NCBI GenBank assembly: GCA_045657625.1
Contig: JAZOTM010000036.1
Coordinates: 124,001-188,000 of the forward strand
Direction of reading: 5' to 3'
Length of the DNA: 64,000 bases
From: JAZOTM01 sp045657625
GTDB taxonomy: Bacteria; Bacillota; Clostridia; Lachnospirales; Lachnospiraceae
In this document: positions 42,122 through 50,525 of the stretch, one piece after another
How positions within the stretch are numbered: the stretch's first letter is position 1
Layout of the letters: each line of letters opens with the position of its first letter
Translations under genes and position numbers: made by a program
The notes under the pieces: model-generated
Told to the model about the DNA's origin: nothing
The model's database searches: none
Seen by the model: the letters and a program-made list of their open reading frames with translations, nothing else

Positions 42122-42496
42122 ATGCCGGAACAGGTCGTATATGTTTTAATGGGAATCATCATTTTTTTGATTGTGTTTATTACCATTCGATTCATTTTGC
42201 AAATGGTATTATTAAAGGATTGTCCACATTGCGGAAGACAGGTTTCTTTGGCGCAAGGCAGAGAATGTAAAAAATGCGGTTATGTATTTTTGAAATCCCG
42301 TTATACGAAATTAAATTGGATTACTTTTTTCTTAACAGTATTTGTTTTAGGAATGGGATATTTGGATTATCGGATTTTTACCAATAAAACAGATGCATTT
42401 ATATCAGAGAATAGCTATTTACAAGAAATGATAGCGGATACAGAAAGCGAGACAGAAAGCGTGCCGACAGAATCTGCCGGCACGGAAGCAATTTAA
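42122..42496 (+). CDS. Small zinc-ribbon membrane protein
   Basis: The 124-residue product has an N-terminal helix (about 5-28), a zinc ribbon with CPHCGRQ and CKKCGY (Cys34, 37, 49, 52), a second helix (about 68-86) and an acidic Ser/Thr-rich tail. Small zinc-ribbon membrane proteins of this type have no assigned function. It starts 1 base after the tdk stop, so the two are probably cotranscribed. Its stop overlaps the stop of the DUF4250 gene on the other strand. Confidence 0.7.
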   Translation: MPEQVVYVLMGIIIFLIVFITIRFILQMVLLKDCPHCGRQVSLAQGRECKKCGYVFLKSRYTKLNWITFFLTVFVLGMGYLDYRIFTNKTDAFISENSYLQEMIADTESETESVPTESAGTEAI

Positions 42497-42672
42497 ACAA
42501 ATTGATTTAAGTCCGGATCGTAAGTATAATCAATGGATTTTAAAGTATCCACCAATTTGCCTTCGTCGATTTGATGCGCCTTGCAAAAACGACGGAGGTT
42601 TGGAAAACGATCGCGTAATTCCGTATTTACTACACTAAGCAGTAATACCGGATCCTTTGGTAAATCTAACAT
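42493..42672 (-). CDS. DUF4250 family small protein
   Basis: This 59-residue ORF reads MLDLPKDPVLLLSVVNTEL onward and ends in YDPDLNQFV. The LPKDPVLLLSVVNT opening and DYxYDxxxNQFV end are characteristic of the DUF4250 family, common in clostridia and of unknown function. AAAGGA lies about 8 bases before the ATG. It starts 12 bases after the stop of the neighbouring minus-strand gene and is probably in the same operon. It ends tail to tail with the zinc-ribbon gene, overlapping it by three bases. Confidence 0.8.
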   Translation of the reverse strand: MLDLPKDPVLLLSVVNTELRDRFPNLRRFCKAHQIDEGKLVDTLKSIDYTYDPDLNQFV

Positions 42673-42684
42673 AGCTTGTCCTTT

Positions 42685-43269
42685 CTATTGGGAATCATCA
42701 TCATCGGCAAAAAGTTCGTCTTCGTCCATGGTAAAGGACAGATTTTCGCTGTTGATGCTATCGATTCGTTCTTGAGAAGTTCTTTGATCTGCGTATTTAT
42801 CGTAGACAAGGAACACCAAAATCAAGAGAATCAGAGAAAATCCTGCCAATAACACAATCGGAAGAGGAACTGCTTGCTTCTTAGGTTCTGCCGGGAAGTT
42901 TACCTTTTCCAGAATTTGCTTCCAAACGACATTGGCGGAAGCAGAAATTACAGAATTATCCGGGATATTGGGACTTACCGGTTTCAACTGATCACTAAAG
43001 GCAATACCGGTCCATAGTTCCAAAAAGTATGGCAACAATTGGTCAAACCAAGGGAATACGGCGGTATCATCTTTTAAATCAGAGATGTGAAGCAGGACGA
43101 AGGGATAGAAATCGGATAAGAAATCATTTCTTCGTACTTGATCTTCCATATAATGAGCAGCCCAAAGATAGCTATATTGAAAGGTTTTGTTGAAGAAGAT
43201 CAAAAAACCTTCTTTGGAACCGCATCGCATTTTTTCAATTGCTTGTATGAATTGTTTATCTGTTTTCAT
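42685..43269 (-). CDS. Hypothetical membrane-anchored protein (sigma-70 region 2-like start)
   Basis: The 194-residue product starts MKTDKQFIQAIEKMRCGSKEGFLIFFNKTFQYSYLWA. This pattern loosely resembles region 2 of ECF-type sigma factors. A conserved-looking cytoplasmic half of about 125 residues follows, then one transmembrane helix (about 132-155) and an acidic C-terminal tail. A soluble sigma-like head and membrane tail would be odd, so I leave the function open. The frame continues upstream to 43674, but ATG 43269 is the only plausible start, and it diverges from the gene at 43315 by 45 bases. Confidence 0.55.
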   Translation of the reverse strand: MKTDKQFIQAIEKMRCGSKEGFLIFFNKTFQYSYLWAAHYMEDQVRRNDFLSDFYPFVLLHISDLKDDTAVFPWFDQLLPYFLELWTGIAFSDQLKPVSPNIPDNSVISASANVVWKQILEKVNFPAEPKKQAVPLPIVLLAGFSLILLILVFLVYDKYADQRTSQERIDSINSENLSFTMDEDELFADDDDSQ

Positions 43270-43314
43270 AAGTTCAAGTATATCATTTTTGTAGTTTGGA
43301 TAAAAGGAGTGTAT

Positions 43315-43719
43315 ATGAAGAAAAAAGAAGTAGACGGACAAATGGACCTGTTTGCTATGGAGGCACCGAAAAAGAAAAAAGAGGTTGTGCAGGAAGAAAA
43401 AAACGAAAAAAAACCAATAGAAAAGGTTGAAAAAATAAAAAGAAAACGAGAAGTGGTAAAAGAATACCATGTGGCGATGCAGAGAAGTTTTCTTCTCTTT
43501 GGGGAAAAGATTGCAACAGTAGCCTATATTGATTACAATATGGTTTATGTAAAGCCTTTTGATGGAAAAGAGACTTTGACTTTGTATGCAGATGCCAAAC
43601 AGGCAGTGGATGCCTATGCTGCTACCTTGGAACAACTGCAGCAGGAAACCGGTGCAAAAGCGGCGAAGGAACATCCGGCGTTAGTGCCGTTAATACCACA
43701 GGATTGCGAGGAGAATTAA
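43315..43719 (+). CDS. Hypothetical protein with clamp-binding-like motif and Lys/Glu linker
   Basis: The 134-residue protein begins MKKKEVDGQMDLFAME. QMDLF (residues 9-13) resembles the beta-clamp binding consensus QL[S/D]LF. A charged linker of about 35 residues and a compact folded part (about 50-120) follow. No catalytic motif is seen. AAAAGGAG is 6 bases before ATG 43315, and the upstream extension of the frame lies antisense to the neighbouring gene, so it is not used. The NUDIX gene starts right after the stop codon, so they are cotranscribed. Confidence 0.6.
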   Translation: MKKKEVDGQMDLFAMEAPKKKKEVVQEEKNEKKPIEKVEKIKRKREVVKEYHVAMQRSFLLFGEKIATVAYIDYNMVYVKPFDGKETLTLYADAKQAVDAYAATLEQLQQETGAKAAKEHPALVPLIPQDCEEN

Positions 43720-44232
43720 ATGGAATATTGGGATATTTATGATGAAAACAAACAACTGACCGGTAGAACCATGAAGCGAAACGATTGGTGCTTAAAGGAT
43801 AATGAATACCATTTAACGGTACTTGGGGTATTGATGAGACCGGATGGTAAATTTTTGATTACCAAACGTGCTGAGGATAAGGCTTGGGCTCCCGGCTGGT
43901 GGGAAGTGTCCGGCGGCGGTGTTATGGCCGGAGAGACATCAGAAGAAGCCGTAAAACGTGAAGTTTTTGAAGAAACCGGCATTGATGTAACCGGTGCAAA
44001 AGGCGGTTACATGTTTTCCTACAAGAGAGAAAATCCGGGGGAAGGCGACAATTATTTTGTAGATATTTACCGTTTTGAATTACCTTTTGAGGAACAGGAT
44101 TTATCATTGCAACAAAGAGAAACCACAGGGTATCGCTTGGCTACTTCAGAAGAAATTCAAGCGTTGGCGGAAGAAGGCATTTTTCTTCACTATGACAGCA
44201 TAAAAAAAGTTTTTGAGAAAAAAAGAAGTTGA
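43720..44232 (+). CDS. NUDIX hydrolase
   Basis: The NUDIX box GGGVMAGETSEEAVKREVFE-ETGID is complete (G-x5-E-x7-REVxEExG). The N-terminal WDIYDENKQLTGRTM resembles the NUDIX proteins related to isopentenyl-diphosphate isomerase or ADP-ribose/nucleotide hydrolases. Substrate cannot be told by eye. Length is 170 aa. It starts directly after the preceding stop. A terminator hairpin overlaps its stop codon. Confidence 0.87.
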   Translation: MEYWDIYDENKQLTGRTMKRNDWCLKDNEYHLTVLGVLMRPDGKFLITKRAEDKAWAPGWWEVSGGGVMAGETSEEAVKREVFEETGIDVTGAKGGYMFSYKRENPGEGDNYFVDIYRFELPFEEQDLSLQQRETTGYRLATSEEIQALAEEGIFLHYDSIKKVFEKKRS

Positions 44233-44248
44233 CACTTCTTTTTTTTTG
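44218..44248 (+). terminator. Terminator of the NUDIX operon
   Basis: AAGAAGT-TGAC-ACTTCTT stem and loop with poly-A before and eight T after. The NUDIX stop codon is in the loop. Confidence 0.75.
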
Positions 44249-44260
44249 TGCATAATTAAG

Positions 44261-44305
44261 TTTGAATTTCGAAAAGTTAGTATATCAAACCATTCGAAAT
44301 TCAAA
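44261..44305. promoter_or_regulatory. Perfect inverted repeat upstream of fatty-acid operon (candidate FabT-like operator)
   Basis: TTTGAATTTCGAA (44261-44273) and TTCGAAATTCAAA (44293-44305) are perfect 13-bp inverted copies with a 19-base centre containing TATATC-like promoter sequence. The position, just before acpP, and the MarR/FabT-like gene at the end of the operon make it a likely operator for feedback control of fatty-acid synthesis. Confidence 0.65.
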
Positions 44306-44336
44306 TTAAATGCCAATGGCAGAAAAGGAGAACATT

Positions 44337-44570
44337 ATGTTAGATAAGTTAAAGGAAATGATTGCAGATCAGTTGGGTTGTGATGTGGATAAAATCACAG
44401 AGACAGCAGATTTCAAAGAGGATTTGGAAGCAGATTCTTTGGATTTGTTTGAACTTGTTATGTCTTTGGAAGATGAATTTGGTGTACAGATGCCGACAGA
44501 GGATTTGGAATCCATTCATACAGTCGGAGATATCATGAAGTATTTAAAAGAAAAAGGTGTAGCAGCATAA
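44337..44570 (+). CDS. acpP: Acyl carrier protein
   Basis: This 77-residue acidic helical protein carries the phosphopantetheine attachment site ADSLDLFELVM with Ser34. It carries growing acyl chains as thioesters to all the enzymes encoded downstream. The frame is open upstream to 44310, but ATG 44337 with AAAAGGAG 6 bases before it gives the standard MLDKLKEMI start. It is the first gene of the fatty-acid operon, with fabK starting 1 base after the stop. Confidence 0.95.
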   Translation: MLDKLKEMIADQLGCDVDKITETADFKEDLEADSLDLFELVMSLEDEFGVQMPTEDLESIHTVGDIMKYLKEKGVAA

Positions 44571-44571
44571 A

Positions 44572-45495
44572 ATGAAAACAAAAATCACAGAACTTCTTGA
44601 AATTGAATATCCCATTATACAGGGAGGTATGGCCTGGGTTGCAGAGCCACACTTGGCAGCAGCGGTTTCAGAAGCAGGAGGGCTTGGACTACTTGGCGCA
44701 GCCAGTGCACCACCGGAAGTGGTGCGTGAAATGATTCAACAAACCAAAAAACTTACTCAAAAACCCTTTGGCGTGAACGTCATGTTGTTGAATCCTAATG
44801 CGGAAGAAGTCGCTCACATCGTTGTGGAAGAAGGAGTGCCTGTAGTTACGACAGGTGCAGGTAGCCCGGCTGCTTTTATGCCTCTTTGGAAAGAACACGG
44901 AGTGAAAGTTATTCCTGTTGTTGCTAGTACAGCAATGGCAAGATTGATGGAGCGTAGTGGTGCAGATGCAGTGGTAGCGGAAGGAATGGAAAGCGGTGGA
45001 CATATTGGTGCTGCCACGACCATGACATTGGTTCCACAGGTTGTGGATAGTGTAAAGATTCCGGTGATTGCTGCAGGCGGAATTGCAGATGGACGAGGCT
45101 TTGCAGCAGCAAGAATGCTTGGGGCAGAGGGTGTACAAATGGGTACCCGTTTTGTGGCATCTGTAGAATCCATTGCCCATGATAATTACAAAAAGAAAAT
45201 TGTAAAAGCAAAAGATATAGACTCAGAAGTAACGGGAATGAGTACAGGACATCCGATTCGTGTACTGAGAAATCAAATGACCCGAGAATATTTGCGACTG
45301 GAAAAAGAAGGAGCCACCTTTGAGGAGTTAGAACAGTTGACATTAGGGTCACTGCGTAAGGCGGTCATGGATGGTGACGACGTAAATGGTAGTTTGATGG
45401 CTGGTCAGATTGCCGGCATGATTCGGGATGTGAAAACCTGTAAAGAGATTATAGAAGATGTGATGAAGGAAGCAGAAGCACTGCTTCAGAAATAG
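44572..45495 (+). CDS. fabK: Enoyl-ACP reductase II (FabK)
   Basis: This FMN-dependent TIM-barrel enzyme carries out the last reduction of each elongation cycle, replacing FabI. The N-terminus YPIIQGGMAWVAEPHLAAAVSEAGGLG, the glycine-rich VVAEGMESGGHIG and PVIAAGGIADGRG phosphate-binding segments are characteristic of FabK/2-nitropropane dioxygenase-like proteins. Length 307 aa fits. Presence in a fab operon separates it from nitronate monooxygenase. FabK-type organisms are intrinsically insensitive to triclosan. Confidence 0.93.
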   Translation: MKTKITELLEIEYPIIQGGMAWVAEPHLAAAVSEAGGLGLLGAASAPPEVVREMIQQTKKLTQKPFGVNVMLLNPNAEEVAHIVVEEGVPVVTTGAGSPAAFMPLWKEHGVKVIPVVASTAMARLMERSGADAVVAEGMESGGHIGAATTMTLVPQVVDSVKIPVIAAGGIADGRGFAAARMLGAEGVQMGTRFVASVESIAHDNYKKKIVKAKDIDSEVTGMSTGHPIRVLRNQMTREYLRLEKEGATFEELEQLTLGSLRKAVMDGDDVNGSLMAGQIAGMIRDVKTCKEIIEDVMKEAEALLQK

Positions 45496-45503
45496 AGGTT
45501 AAA

Positions 45504-46421
45504 ATGGCGAAAACAATGGTGATGTTTCCCGGACAGGGCTCACAGTATATTGGTATGTGCCGAGACTTTTATGAAAATATGGAAGAAGCCAGGGAAGTAA
45601 TTGACTTGGCTTCTTCTGTTACAGGCATAAATATGACGGAGCTTTTGTTTGAGGAAAACGACAAAATTCATATTACAGAATATACACAGATTGCAATTCT
45701 TTCTATGGAATTAGCAATTTTACGAGTATTGAAAAAGAAGGGCTTTACTTATGATGTGGCCGCAGGCTTGTCCCTTGGGGAGTACGGAGCCTTGGTTGCA
45801 GCAGGTGTATTGACCGAAGAGACTGCATTCCGCGTTGTAAAAGAACGTGGCCGTTTGATGCAGGAAGCATATCCGGAAGGAGGCGCTATGAGCGCAGTCC
45901 TTGGTATGGATGGAGAAAAAATCGCAGAGATTTGCAAAGCGGTGGACGGTATTGTGACTGTTGCAAATTATAATTGCCCAGGACAAATTGTGATTTCCGG
46001 AGAAAAAACAGCAGTAGAAAAGGCTGGAGAGGCCTTAAAAGAAGCCGGTGCAAAAAGAGTGATCCCGTTAAAGGTGAGTGGTCCATTCCATTCTTTGTTG
46101 TTGGCAGAGGCCGGAAGCAAATTGAAAAAGGTTTTGGATGAAGTGGAGGTGTCTTCTCCGAAGAAACCTTATTTTGCCAACGTTACCGGAGATTATGTGA
46201 CAGAAAATAATCGAGGAGAGGAGATTCGAATTTTATTGGAAAGCCAGGTTTCTTCCTCTGTTTGCTGGCAGCAAACTATGGAAAAAGCATTGGCAGATGG
46301 TGTGGATACCTTCGTAGAAGTAGGACCGGGACATACCTTAACCGGATTTTTGAAAAAAATGAACCCGGAAGTGACCATGTTGAACATTGAAAAATGGGAG
46401 GATTTGGGAAAAGTATGCTAG
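45504..46421 (+). CDS. fabD: Malonyl-CoA:ACP transacylase (FabD)
   Basis: This enzyme moves malonyl groups from CoA to ACP. The nucleophile elbow is GLSLGEYGA with Ser90. The residue before it is Leu instead of the common His (GHSLGE), as in a set of Firmicutes FabD proteins. The start VMFPGQGSQYIGM and later HTLTGFLKKM are as expected. It overlaps fabG by 7 bases. Length is 305 aa. Confidence 0.94.
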   Translation: MAKTMVMFPGQGSQYIGMCRDFYENMEEAREVIDLASSVTGINMTELLFEENDKIHITEYTQIAILSMELAILRVLKKKGFTYDVAAGLSLGEYGALVAAGVLTEETAFRVVKERGRLMQEAYPEGGAMSAVLGMDGEKIAEICKAVDGIVTVANYNCPGQIVISGEKTAVEKAGEALKEAGAKRVIPLKVSGPFHSLLLAEAGSKLKKVLDEVEVSSPKKPYFANVTGDYVTENNRGEEIRILLESQVSSSVCWQQTMEKALADGVDTFVEVGPGHTLTGFLKKMNPEVTMLNIEKWEDLGKVC

Positions 46422-47155
46422 AAGGAAAAAACGCCTTGGTAACCGGAGCCGGTCGCGGAATTGGAAAGGCCATTGCCCTTCGCTTGGCAAAAGAAGGAGC
46501 GTTTGTCATTGTGAATTACAGTCGCTCCAAAGAGCAGGCAGAAGAAGTCGTAAAGGAATTAGAACTGCAGGGTGGTGCCGGAGTTGCTGTGTGTTGTGAT
46601 GTATCAAATTTTGAAGCATGTGGAGAAATGGTACAGAACTTAATCAAGGAATATCAGCATATAGATATTTTGGTAAATAATGCCGGCATTACCAGAGATA
46701 ACTTATTGATGAAAATGTCTGAAGAAGAATTTGATGCAGTTATGAACACCAACCTAAAGGGTTGTTTTCATACCATTAGACACTTGTCTCGTTATTTCTT
46801 AAAGCAGAAAAGCGGAAAAGTCATTAATATTTCTTCCGTGTCCGGAATATTAGGAAATCCGGGACAGTGTAATTACAGTGCCAGCAAGGCCGGAGTGATT
46901 GGATTGACCAAGAGTGCAGCCAGAGAATTGGCATCTCGACACATTTGTGTGAATGCTGTAGCTCCCGGTTTTGTAGATACAGAAATGACTTCGGTATTAA
47001 GCGAATCGGTAAAAGAGGAATTAATGAAACAGATTCCATTTGGCAGGACGGCAAAACCGGAGGAAATCGCATCGGTTGTGGCATTTTTGGCAGGGCCGGA
47101 TTCAGATTATATGACAGGCCAGGTGCTTTCCGTAGATGGCGGAATGGCAATGTAA
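46415..47155 (+). CDS. fabG: 3-oxoacyl-ACP reductase (FabG)
   Basis: An NADPH-dependent short-chain dehydrogenase with GAGRGIGKAIA (cofactor site), NNAGITRD, the catalytic Ser-Tyr-Lys set (SSVSGILGNPGQCNYSASKAG) and the C-terminal SVDGGMAM. The chosen ATG at 46415 gives the standard 246 residues starting MLEGKNALVTG. An in-frame ATG 21 bases upstream is less likely. It overlaps the fabD stop, consistent with translational coupling. Confidence 0.95.
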   Translation: MLEGKNALVTGAGRGIGKAIALRLAKEGAFVIVNYSRSKEQAEEVVKELELQGGAGVAVCCDVSNFEACGEMVQNLIKEYQHIDILVNNAGITRDNLLMKMSEEEFDAVMNTNLKGCFHTIRHLSRYFLKQKSGKVINISSVSGILGNPGQCNYSASKAGVIGLTKSAARELASRHICVNAVAPGFVDTEMTSVLSESVKEELMKQIPFGRTAKPEEIASVVAFLAGPDSDYMTGQVLSVDGGMAM

Positions 47156-47168
47156 AACGGAGGAAGAA

Positions 47169-48407
47169 ATGAAGAGAAGAGTAGTTGTGACCGGACTTGG
47201 TGCCATTACACCCATTGGTTTGTCCGTGGAAGAATTTTGGAACAATGTAAAACAGGGAAATACGGGGTTTGCGCCTATTACTCATTTTGATACGACAGAT
47301 TATAAGGTACATGTGGCAGCAGAAGTAAAGGGCTTTGAAGGAAAGAACTATATGGACTTTAAGGCAGCCAAAAGAATGGAGCTTTTTAGTCAATATGCAG
47401 TAGCGGCAACCGCAGAAGCGTTACAGGATGCAGGGATAAATATGGAAGAGGAAGATCCTTATAAAGTGGGTATTTCTGTGGGATCCGGAATTGGAAGTTT
47501 ACAAGCAATTGAAAGAGAGTACGACAAATTAAAGGATAGAGGGCCATCCCGTGTAAATCCTTTGTTTGTACCAATGATGATTTCGAATATGGCAGCAGGA
47601 AATATTTCCATTCAGTTTGGTTTAAAAGGCAAAAGTATGAATGTGGTAACTGCGTGTGCAACGGGTACCAATTCCGTTGGAGAGGCCTTCCGTACCATTC
47701 AGTATGGGGATGCAGATGTTATGGTGGCAGGTGGCACAGAAAGCTGCGTATCACCGGTAGGAATTGCAGGATTTACCAGTTTGACAGCCTTATCGGAAGA
47801 GGAGGATGTGACACGTTGCTCAATTCCATTTGACAAAGACAGAAGTGGCTTTGTAATGGGAGAGGGTGCCGGAATCTTGATTTTGGAAGAATTGGAGCAT
47901 GCAAAAAAGAGAGGTGCCAAGATTTATGGTGAAGTTTTGGGCTATGGTTGTTCTTCGGATGCCTTCCATATTACATCTCCGGCAGAGGACGGAGCCGGTG
48001 CAGCAAAGGCCATGGAAAATGCATGCGCTGACGCAGGAGTAAAACCGGAGCAGGTGACCTATATCAATGCCCATGGTACAGCAACGCATTTAAATGATTT
48101 GTTTGAAACCAGAGCTATTAAATTAGCATTTGGAGATCATGCGAAAAATTTAAAAATTAATTCTACAAAATCCATGATTGGACATTTACTTGGCGCGGCC
48201 GGTGCGGTGGAGGCCATTACCTGCATCAAAGAATTGGAAGATGGATTTATTCATAAAACCGTAGGATTGCAGAAATCCGAAGAAGAATTGGATTTAAATT
48301 ATTGCAAGGAATCCTATCAAGAAGATGTGCCGTATGCTTTGAGTAATTCCTTAGGCTTTGGCGGTCATAATGCATCTATTTTATTTGGAAAATATCAGGA
48401 GTCATAG
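47169..48407 (+). CDS. fabF: 3-oxoacyl-ACP synthase II (FabF)
   Basis: A condensing enzyme with the Cys-His-His triad: Cys163 in VTACATGTNS, His in NAHGTATHLND and His in KSMIGHLLGAAGAVE. The 412-residue length and start MKRRVVVTGLGAI are normal. ATG 47169 has GGAGG 6 bases upstream. The frame open from 47136 overlaps fabG and is not used. In this operon it elongates chains after the first condensation by FabH. Confidence 0.96.
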   Translation: MKRRVVVTGLGAITPIGLSVEEFWNNVKQGNTGFAPITHFDTTDYKVHVAAEVKGFEGKNYMDFKAAKRMELFSQYAVAATAEALQDAGINMEEEDPYKVGISVGSGIGSLQAIEREYDKLKDRGPSRVNPLFVPMMISNMAAGNISIQFGLKGKSMNVVTACATGTNSVGEAFRTIQYGDADVMVAGGTESCVSPVGIAGFTSLTALSEEEDVTRCSIPFDKDRSGFVMGEGAGILILEELEHAKKRGAKIYGEVLGYGCSSDAFHITSPAEDGAGAAKAMENACADAGVKPEQVTYINAHGTATHLNDLFETRAIKLAFGDHAKNLKINSTKSMIGHLLGAAGAVEAITCIKELEDGFIHKTVGLQKSEEELDLNYCKESYQEDVPYALSNSLGFGGHNASILFGKYQES

Positions 48408-48408
48408 T

Positions 48409-48828
48409 ATGGATATCAAAGAGATTATGGAGATTTTACCCCATAGAGCTCCTTTTTTGTTAATTGATCGCATTGAAGAACTGGAAGAAGGAAAACGCGT
48501 CGTAGCAATAAAAAATGTAAGCTACAATGAGCCATATTTTATGGGACATTTTCCGCAGGAACCGGTGATGCCTGGCGTGCTGATTATAGAGGCTATGGCG
48601 CAAGCGGGAGCTGTAGCGGTGCTGAAAAAGCAGGAGAATAGAGGAAAAATCGCTTATTTTGCTGGAATTAAAAGTGCACGGTTCAAACGTAAGGTGGTGC
48701 CGGGAGACGTGCTTCGTTTGGAAGTGGAGATTATCAAGGAAAAGGGTCCTATTGGCGTAGGATTAGGAAAGGCCTATGTAGGAGATGCCTTGGCCGCCCA
48801 GGCGGAAATTACATTTTCCATAGGATAA
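48409..48828 (+). CDS. fabZ: 3-hydroxyacyl-ACP dehydratase (FabZ)
   Basis: A hot-dog fold dehydratase with catalytic His47 in GHFPQEPVMPG and Glu61 in IIEAMAQAGA. The 139-residue length and start MDIKEIMEILPHRAPF are typical FabZ. The ATG at 48409 is 1 base after the fabF stop. No fabA or fabM is present nearby, so the route to unsaturated fatty acids is not visible here. Confidence 0.95.
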   Translation: MDIKEIMEILPHRAPFLLIDRIEELEEGKRVVAIKNVSYNEPYFMGHFPQEPVMPGVLIIEAMAQAGAVAVLKKQENRGKIAYFAGIKSARFKRKVVPGDVLRLEVEIIKEKGPIGVGLGKAYVGDALAAQAEITFSIG

Positions 48829-48837
48829 AGGAGAATT

Positions 48838-50514
48838 ATGGAATTCATAGATAAATTAAAGGAAAGAATGGCAAAAAGTGAGCCGGAAAAAATCGAATGC
48901 CCTTCTTGTAAAAAAAGTATATTAAAGGACAAGGCAAGAAAGAATAAGTATGTTTGTTATGAATGTGGATATTATTTTCGAGTTCGTACCAAAAATCGTA
49001 TTCGTATGGTGGCTGATGCCGGGAGTTTTGAACCCTGGTTTGAGGATGTTTTAGGAAACGATCCGTTGCAATTTCCGGATTACATGGAAAAATTAGAAAA
49101 TGTCCGTGAAAAAACAGGATTAACCGAAGGCGTGACGGTTGGAAAATGTACCATTTATGGACAACCAACGGTACTAGGTGTATGTGATTCCCGTTTTTTG
49201 ATGGGAAGTATGGGACATGCAGTTGGAGAACGTATTACTGCGGCGGTAGAGAGAGCGACAGAGGAAAAATTACCGGTGATTCTGTTTTGCTGTTCCGGTG
49301 GAGCCAGAATGCAAGAGGGTATGATTTCTCTTATGCAGATGGCGAAAACCTCCGCTGCGATAAAAAAACATTCGGAAGCAGGACTATTATATATTCCGGT
49401 ATTGACGGACCCGACGACTGGTGGTGTAACAGCAAGTTTTGCCATGTTGGGGGATATTATTTTGGCGGAACCTCATGCCTTAATTGGATTTGCCGGCGCC
49501 AGAGTTATAGAACAGACCATTGGACAAAAATTGCCGGAAGGATTCCAAAGAGCAGAGTTTCAGCTACAACATGGTTTTGTAGACAGCATTGTAGAACGCA
49601 AATATTTGAAAAAGACGTTGTTTGAACTGTTACGTTTGCACACCTTAGAGGGTGGAATTGCAGATTTTAACGTGGAGGATGGATATCGTGGACCTACGGA
49701 AGTTATGAAGGAACGGGATCAAAAGGTAATTCCCTTGGAAGCCTGGGAAAAAGTTAAAATGTCCAGAAAAACAGAGCGTTTATCCAGTGAGGACTATATC
49801 GGAGAGATTTTTTCTCATGTGATTGAACTGCATGGAGATAGACAGTTTCGTGATGATCCGGCGATTTTTGGCGGCATTGGATATATTGATGGTGTACCGA
49901 TTACAGTGATTGGAGTAAACAAAGGAAAGAATTTAAAGGATTGCATGAAACATAATTATGGAATGCCTTCTCCGGAAGGATACCGAAAGGCAATTCGTTT
50001 GATGCAGCAGGCAGAAAAGTTTCATCGTCCCATTGTGACCTTTGTGAATACCTCCGGAGCATTTTGTGGAATGGAAGCAGAGGAGCGAGGACAGGGGGAA
50101 GCCATCGCAAGAAATCTATATGAAATGTCAGGTCTTACAGTGCCTGTGTTGACTTTAATGATTGGCGAAGGCGGTAGCGGTGGAGCCTTGGCTCTATCTG
50201 TGGGAAATGAAGTGTGGATGATGGAAAATGCCACATATTCGGTGCTTTCCCCTGAGGGATTTGCTTCTATTTTGTGGAAAAATGGAAAGCGTGCGCCGGA
50301 AGCAGCAGGCGTGATGAAAATTACCGCGGAAGATTTAAAGGAATTGGGATTGATTGAAAAGATTATACCGGAATATGGCGGCGCAGATGAAGCAGCACTT
50401 AGTAGTATTGCGGGATATTTAAAGAGTGAAATCCGTCAATTTTTGGACAGAGAAAAGGGATTGTCCGGGGAAGAATTGCGTGAACAAAGATATCAGCGTT
50501 TCCGCGCATTTTAA
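48838..50514 (+). CDS. accDA: Fused acetyl-CoA carboxylase carboxyltransferase, AccD-AccA
   Basis: The beta subunit (residues about 1-290) starts with a zinc ribbon (Cys21, 24, 40, 43) and carries the CCSGGARMQEG acyl-CoA site. The alpha subunit (about 310-558) starts with LSSEDYIGEIFSHVIELHGD and has GEGGSGGALAL. In most bacteria these are separate genes, accD and accA. Here both are one chain of 558 residues. The product needs a biotin carboxylase (AccC) and biotin carrier (AccB), neither of which is encoded in this operon. Confidence 0.94.
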   Translation: MEFIDKLKERMAKSEPEKIECPSCKKSILKDKARKNKYVCYECGYYFRVRTKNRIRMVADAGSFEPWFEDVLGNDPLQFPDYMEKLENVREKTGLTEGVTVGKCTIYGQPTVLGVCDSRFLMGSMGHAVGERITAAVERATEEKLPVILFCCSGGARMQEGMISLMQMAKTSAAIKKHSEAGLLYIPVLTDPTTGGVTASFAMLGDIILAEPHALIGFAGARVIEQTIGQKLPEGFQRAEFQLQHGFVDSIVERKYLKKTLFELLRLHTLEGGIADFNVEDGYRGPTEVMKERDQKVIPLEAWEKVKMSRKTERLSSEDYIGEIFSHVIELHGDRQFRDDPAIFGGIGYIDGVPITVIGVNKGKNLKDCMKHNYGMPSPEGYRKAIRLMQQAEKFHRPIVTFVNTSGAFCGMEAEERGQGEAIARNLYEMSGLTVPVLTLMIGEGGSGGALALSVGNEVWMMENATYSVLSPEGFASILWKNGKRAPEAAGVMKITAEDLKELGLIEKIIPEYGGADEAALSSIAGYLKSEIRQFLDREKGLSGEELREQRYQRFRAF

Positions 50515-50525
50515 AAGGAGAAAAC

